From NCBI RefSeq assembly GCF_002002735.1, contig NZ_MUNY01000035.1, forward strand, positions 1 to 64,000: DNA of 64,000 bases, given 5' to 3'. Source of the stretch: Algoriphagus sp. A40 (GTDB lineage Bacteria; Bacteroidota; Bacteroidia; Cytophagales; Cyclobacteriaceae). The translations under genes were made by a program, and so were the position numbers. Of this stretch, positions 62,037 through 64,000 are shown piece by piece; the first letter of the stretch is position 1, and each line of letters begins with the position of its first letter. The notes under the pieces were generated by a model that was not told the DNA's origin, ran no database searches, and worked only from the letters and a program-made list of their open reading frames with translations.

Positions 62037-63350
62037 CTACATTCCTAATTTCACTATACCAACTCCCGGCTTTACGTCATAAACTACAAAGTTCCCTCGC
62101 TCGTCTTTTTGAATTTCTACAGATAGGATTTCATCATTTTTAGTGACTTTAGCAGAAGTCCAATCAGCTGGTATGTAAGTTTTCAAAGTTAATGGAACTG
62201 CATAAATCTCCGAATCAAGGTTTGAAACCAAGCTAATGGTGATTTCTTCTCCCTCTACTTTGGTGCTCACTTCCGTAGCTTTTCGCTCCCTAAGATATTT
62301 GGTCACATCACGGAAAGTGGCAATCCAGAGATCCTTTTCATTCGCTTTCATGTAGGAAAAATATTCCACAAGTTCCGGACGGGTTTTGGGTTCCCAGCCC
62401 AAGTTTTCAATTCCGTGGAAAACCAGGACGAGCCAGGTATTGTCATGGTTCATCACCGTATCGACCCAGGCTTTCATCTGATCTAGTTGGATGCGGGTGA
62501 CAGGACCACGCTGCCATTGGACGTATTCCTTGGAGGACTCACCGGGAGTCATTTTGCTGCCGCGGTTAATTTCTTCCAGCCATTCTTCAGGCATTCGGTT
62601 GCGGAGGGAGGGGTAGACTTTATGGGCATATTCCATCACCCGTTCGTTTTCGGTGCCATAAGGTCCCTCAGCGCTGAAGGTTGATTCCGGGCCGATAAAC
62701 TTGAGAAGATCTGCTTTGCTTTGTTCCAATTCATACAACAAGTTGGCTTCGTCCAGAGCCGCCAAACGGGGATGTGTGACAGTATGCGATGCGATTTCGT
62801 GTCCTTGAGCAGAATAGGACCGGTATTGCTCCCATGTAGTCGTGTCTTCTACATTGTTGTGAAAGACCACCTCCTCGGTGTTTTTCATAGTGCCTTTGCG
62901 GATTTTGGCATAGCCTTCATCGATTAGGGTATGAGCTTCGGAAACTTTTCCCTGCTCAAAAAGAGAACCTGCCCGTGCATGGTAATCCTCTGCTTCGCTG
63001 GTGCCTGTAAATGCAATCAGGGATGCCCGTTCAAAAAAGTTGGTGGAGTCGGTCCGGATGTGTGCTGTTTCGTCAATGATATTCTGTGGATTTCGCCCTA
63101 TGAATTTTCCTTCGCCAGATCCATCCACTTTTCCTGTGATAATGTAAAAAGTGGCAGGAAGCCCAAGGCTGTCCATTATGGGCTTGGCGATGGTCAGCTG
63201 ATTGATGATGCCGTCGTCATAAGTGACTGAAATTGCTCCTTTTTTATTTCCCTGCCACTTTGTGATTTCAGTTTGCCCCACTAAAGGATCGTTTTGGGAG
63301 CAAGAGTAGCCGAACAGTTCAATCAGAAAAAGGAATAGAATGGGTCTCAT
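62037..63350 (-). CDS. Polysaccharide deacetylase family lipoprotein
   Basis: The 437-residue protein has a lipoprotein signal (LFLIELFGYSC) and a NodB-type deacetylase domain with the metal motif TYDDG (about 43-47) and HTVTHPRLA (about 188-196). A large insertion lies between the two motifs. It probably removes acyl or acetyl groups from a surface or environmental polysaccharide. A C-terminal beta-rich domain (about 350-437) follows. Confidence 0.88.
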   Translation of the reverse strand: MRPILFLFLIELFGYSCSQNDPLVGQTEITKWQGNKKGAISVTYDDGIINQLTIAKPIMDSLGLPATFYIITGKVDGSGEGKFIGRNPQNIIDETAHIRTDSTNFFERASLIAFTGTSEAEDYHARAGSLFEQGKVSEAHTLIDEGYAKIRKGTMKNTEEVVFHNNVEDTTTWEQYRSYSAQGHEIASHTVTHPRLAALDEANLLYELEQSKADLLKFIGPESTFSAEGPYGTENERVMEYAHKVYPSLRNRMPEEWLEEINRGSKMTPGESSKEYVQWQRGPVTRIQLDQMKAWVDTVMNHDNTWLVLVFHGIENLGWEPKTRPELVEYFSYMKANEKDLWIATFRDVTKYLRERKATEVSTKVEGEEITISLVSNLDSEIYAVPLTLKTYIPADWTSAKVTKNDEILSVEIQKDERGNFVVYDVKPGVGIVKLGM

Positions 63351-63683
63351 TTTGGGTAATTGTTTGGTGAGCTAATTTGCTGAAATGGCGCGGTATCCGT
63401 GAAACCATTCATCTAATTATTTTTTGATTCCGAAAGAGAGATATACCAAGGAATCTGAAAATAAAGCAAACTAATTCAGCACTTTCTTTGAACTGAATCC
63501 TCTGAAAAAGCTGATTTTTCCATTTCAGGAATGAAAAGATTATTGATTTGATTTTAGGAATAAAATATTAAAAATCAATAACTTATGGATTTTGGCTCTG
63601 TAATTTTTTAACTTATCCTGGCAATTGTGTTTGGCGTATATAGTAGCGTTTATTCTTTTAAATCAACCTAATCCAAAACACGT
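63351..63683. other. Interval without a supported gene
   Basis: These 333 AT-rich bases separate two oppositely transcribed genes. No ORF or clear hairpin was found. They probably hold both promoters. Confidence 0.5.
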
Positions 63684-64000
63684 ATGAAACCAAATACCAG
63701 TAATTCACGAAGGAATTTTCTCGGTGCTCTGGCCTTAGGCACAGCTACCGGAAGTTTATCAGCATTTACAAGTCCGATTGTAAATCCGGCGGATTCTAAT
63801 CCAGAATCTATACACGAAGCAGACAAATGGTTTGAAGGAATCAAAGGGACTCACCGGGTAGTTTATGACGGTTCGACACCCCATGATGGATTTCCGATCA
63901 TTTGGAATTGGGCCTTTTATTATACCAACAATGAAACCGGAGTTACAGATGGAGACATGACCGCCATGACTGTGCTACGGCACTCCGCTATCCCTTTTGC
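63684..64000 (+). CDS. Tat-signal protein of unknown function, cut by the window end
   Basis: The first 105 codons are visible. MKPNTSNSRRNFLGALALGTATGSLSAF is a twin-arginine signal; the mature part begins SIHEADKWFEGIKGTHRVVYDGSTPHDGFPIIWNW. No known catalytic motif is seen in this part. The ATG at 63684 is the only start that gives an intact Tat signal. Confidence 0.75.
   Translation, partial: MKPNTSNSRRNFLGALALGTATGSLSAFTSPIVNPADSNPESIHEADKWFEGIKGTHRVVYDGSTPHDGFPIIWNWAFYYTNNETGVTDGDMTAMTVLRHSAIPF

Overview
The window reads as chromosomal DNA of a Bacteroidota bacterium, most likely an aerobic to microaerobic member of the Cytophagales close to Algoriphagus/Cyclobacteriaceae. Grounds: a CcoN-CcoO fused cbb3 oxidase, an LpxC/FabZ fusion, the PorX regulator of type IX secretion, a MutS2, RagB-free but lipoprotein- and Tat-signal-rich catabolic genes, and TTTG / TAnnTTTG promoter elements. 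The genus is inference from gene content, not from a database comparison.

Layout. 1-153: 5S rRNA and its terminator. 463-9643: a complete cbb3 oxidase locus (ccoI, ccoS, ccoNO, ccoQ, ccoP, ccoG, ccoH and a DsbD-like membrane protein), followed convergently by hemN; FNR-like boxes lie before the first gene, before ccoI and before hemN, so one oxygen-responsive regulator may control all three. 11121-13912: DUF58/BatD-like/BatA operon. 14018-16785: DUF4296 lipoprotein and mutS2. 16803-22623 (minus): HD protein, lpxD, lpxC/fabZ, lpxA, an ABC ATPase and a small lipoprotein; lpxC/fabZ and the lipoprotein carry copies of the same structured leader with a 10-codon upstream ORF. 22683-25882: porX, tsaE, ald.

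25883-32746 is the most original part: a lone receiver protein faces a four-gene operon of an E1/ThiF-nitroreductase fusion, a GNAT-like (autoinducer-synthase-like) protein, a 7TMR-DISM histidine kinase and a receiver-kinase hybrid. The two receiver domains are clear paralogues. I read this as a possible small-molecule synthesis plus sensing system. 32818-37699 holds ppa, a small membrane protein, an ACP phosphodiesterase-like gene, an SF1 helicase and a DEAD-box helicase.

37912-46168 is a carbohydrate/sugar-acid catabolic region (PVC-type haem c dehydrogenase-like lipoprotein, Tat-exported isomerase, SDR dehydrogenase, GntP permease, GH20 lipoprotein). 46199-47217 is a REP/RAYT unit: a Y1-type transposase flanked on both sides by arrays of a four-hairpin module. 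47222-53271 holds thioesterase, cupin, MgtC/DUF4010, an unknown protein, dienelactone hydrolase and a Gfo/Idh/MocA oxidoreductase. 53938-54485 is a compact element: one GxxExxY PD-(D/E)XK nuclease gene between 31-base inverted repeats (29/31 matching), with a TAAA direct repeat just outside each end. 54573-64000: a B12-type radical SAM protein, a DoxX-like membrane protein, an orphan Pycsar-type effector, a TPR histidine kinase, an RDD protein, a polysaccharide deacetylase lipoprotein and the start of a Tat-signal protein cut by the window end. Several intergenic stretches carry short dispersed repeats. No tRNA, CRISPR array or prophage was seen.
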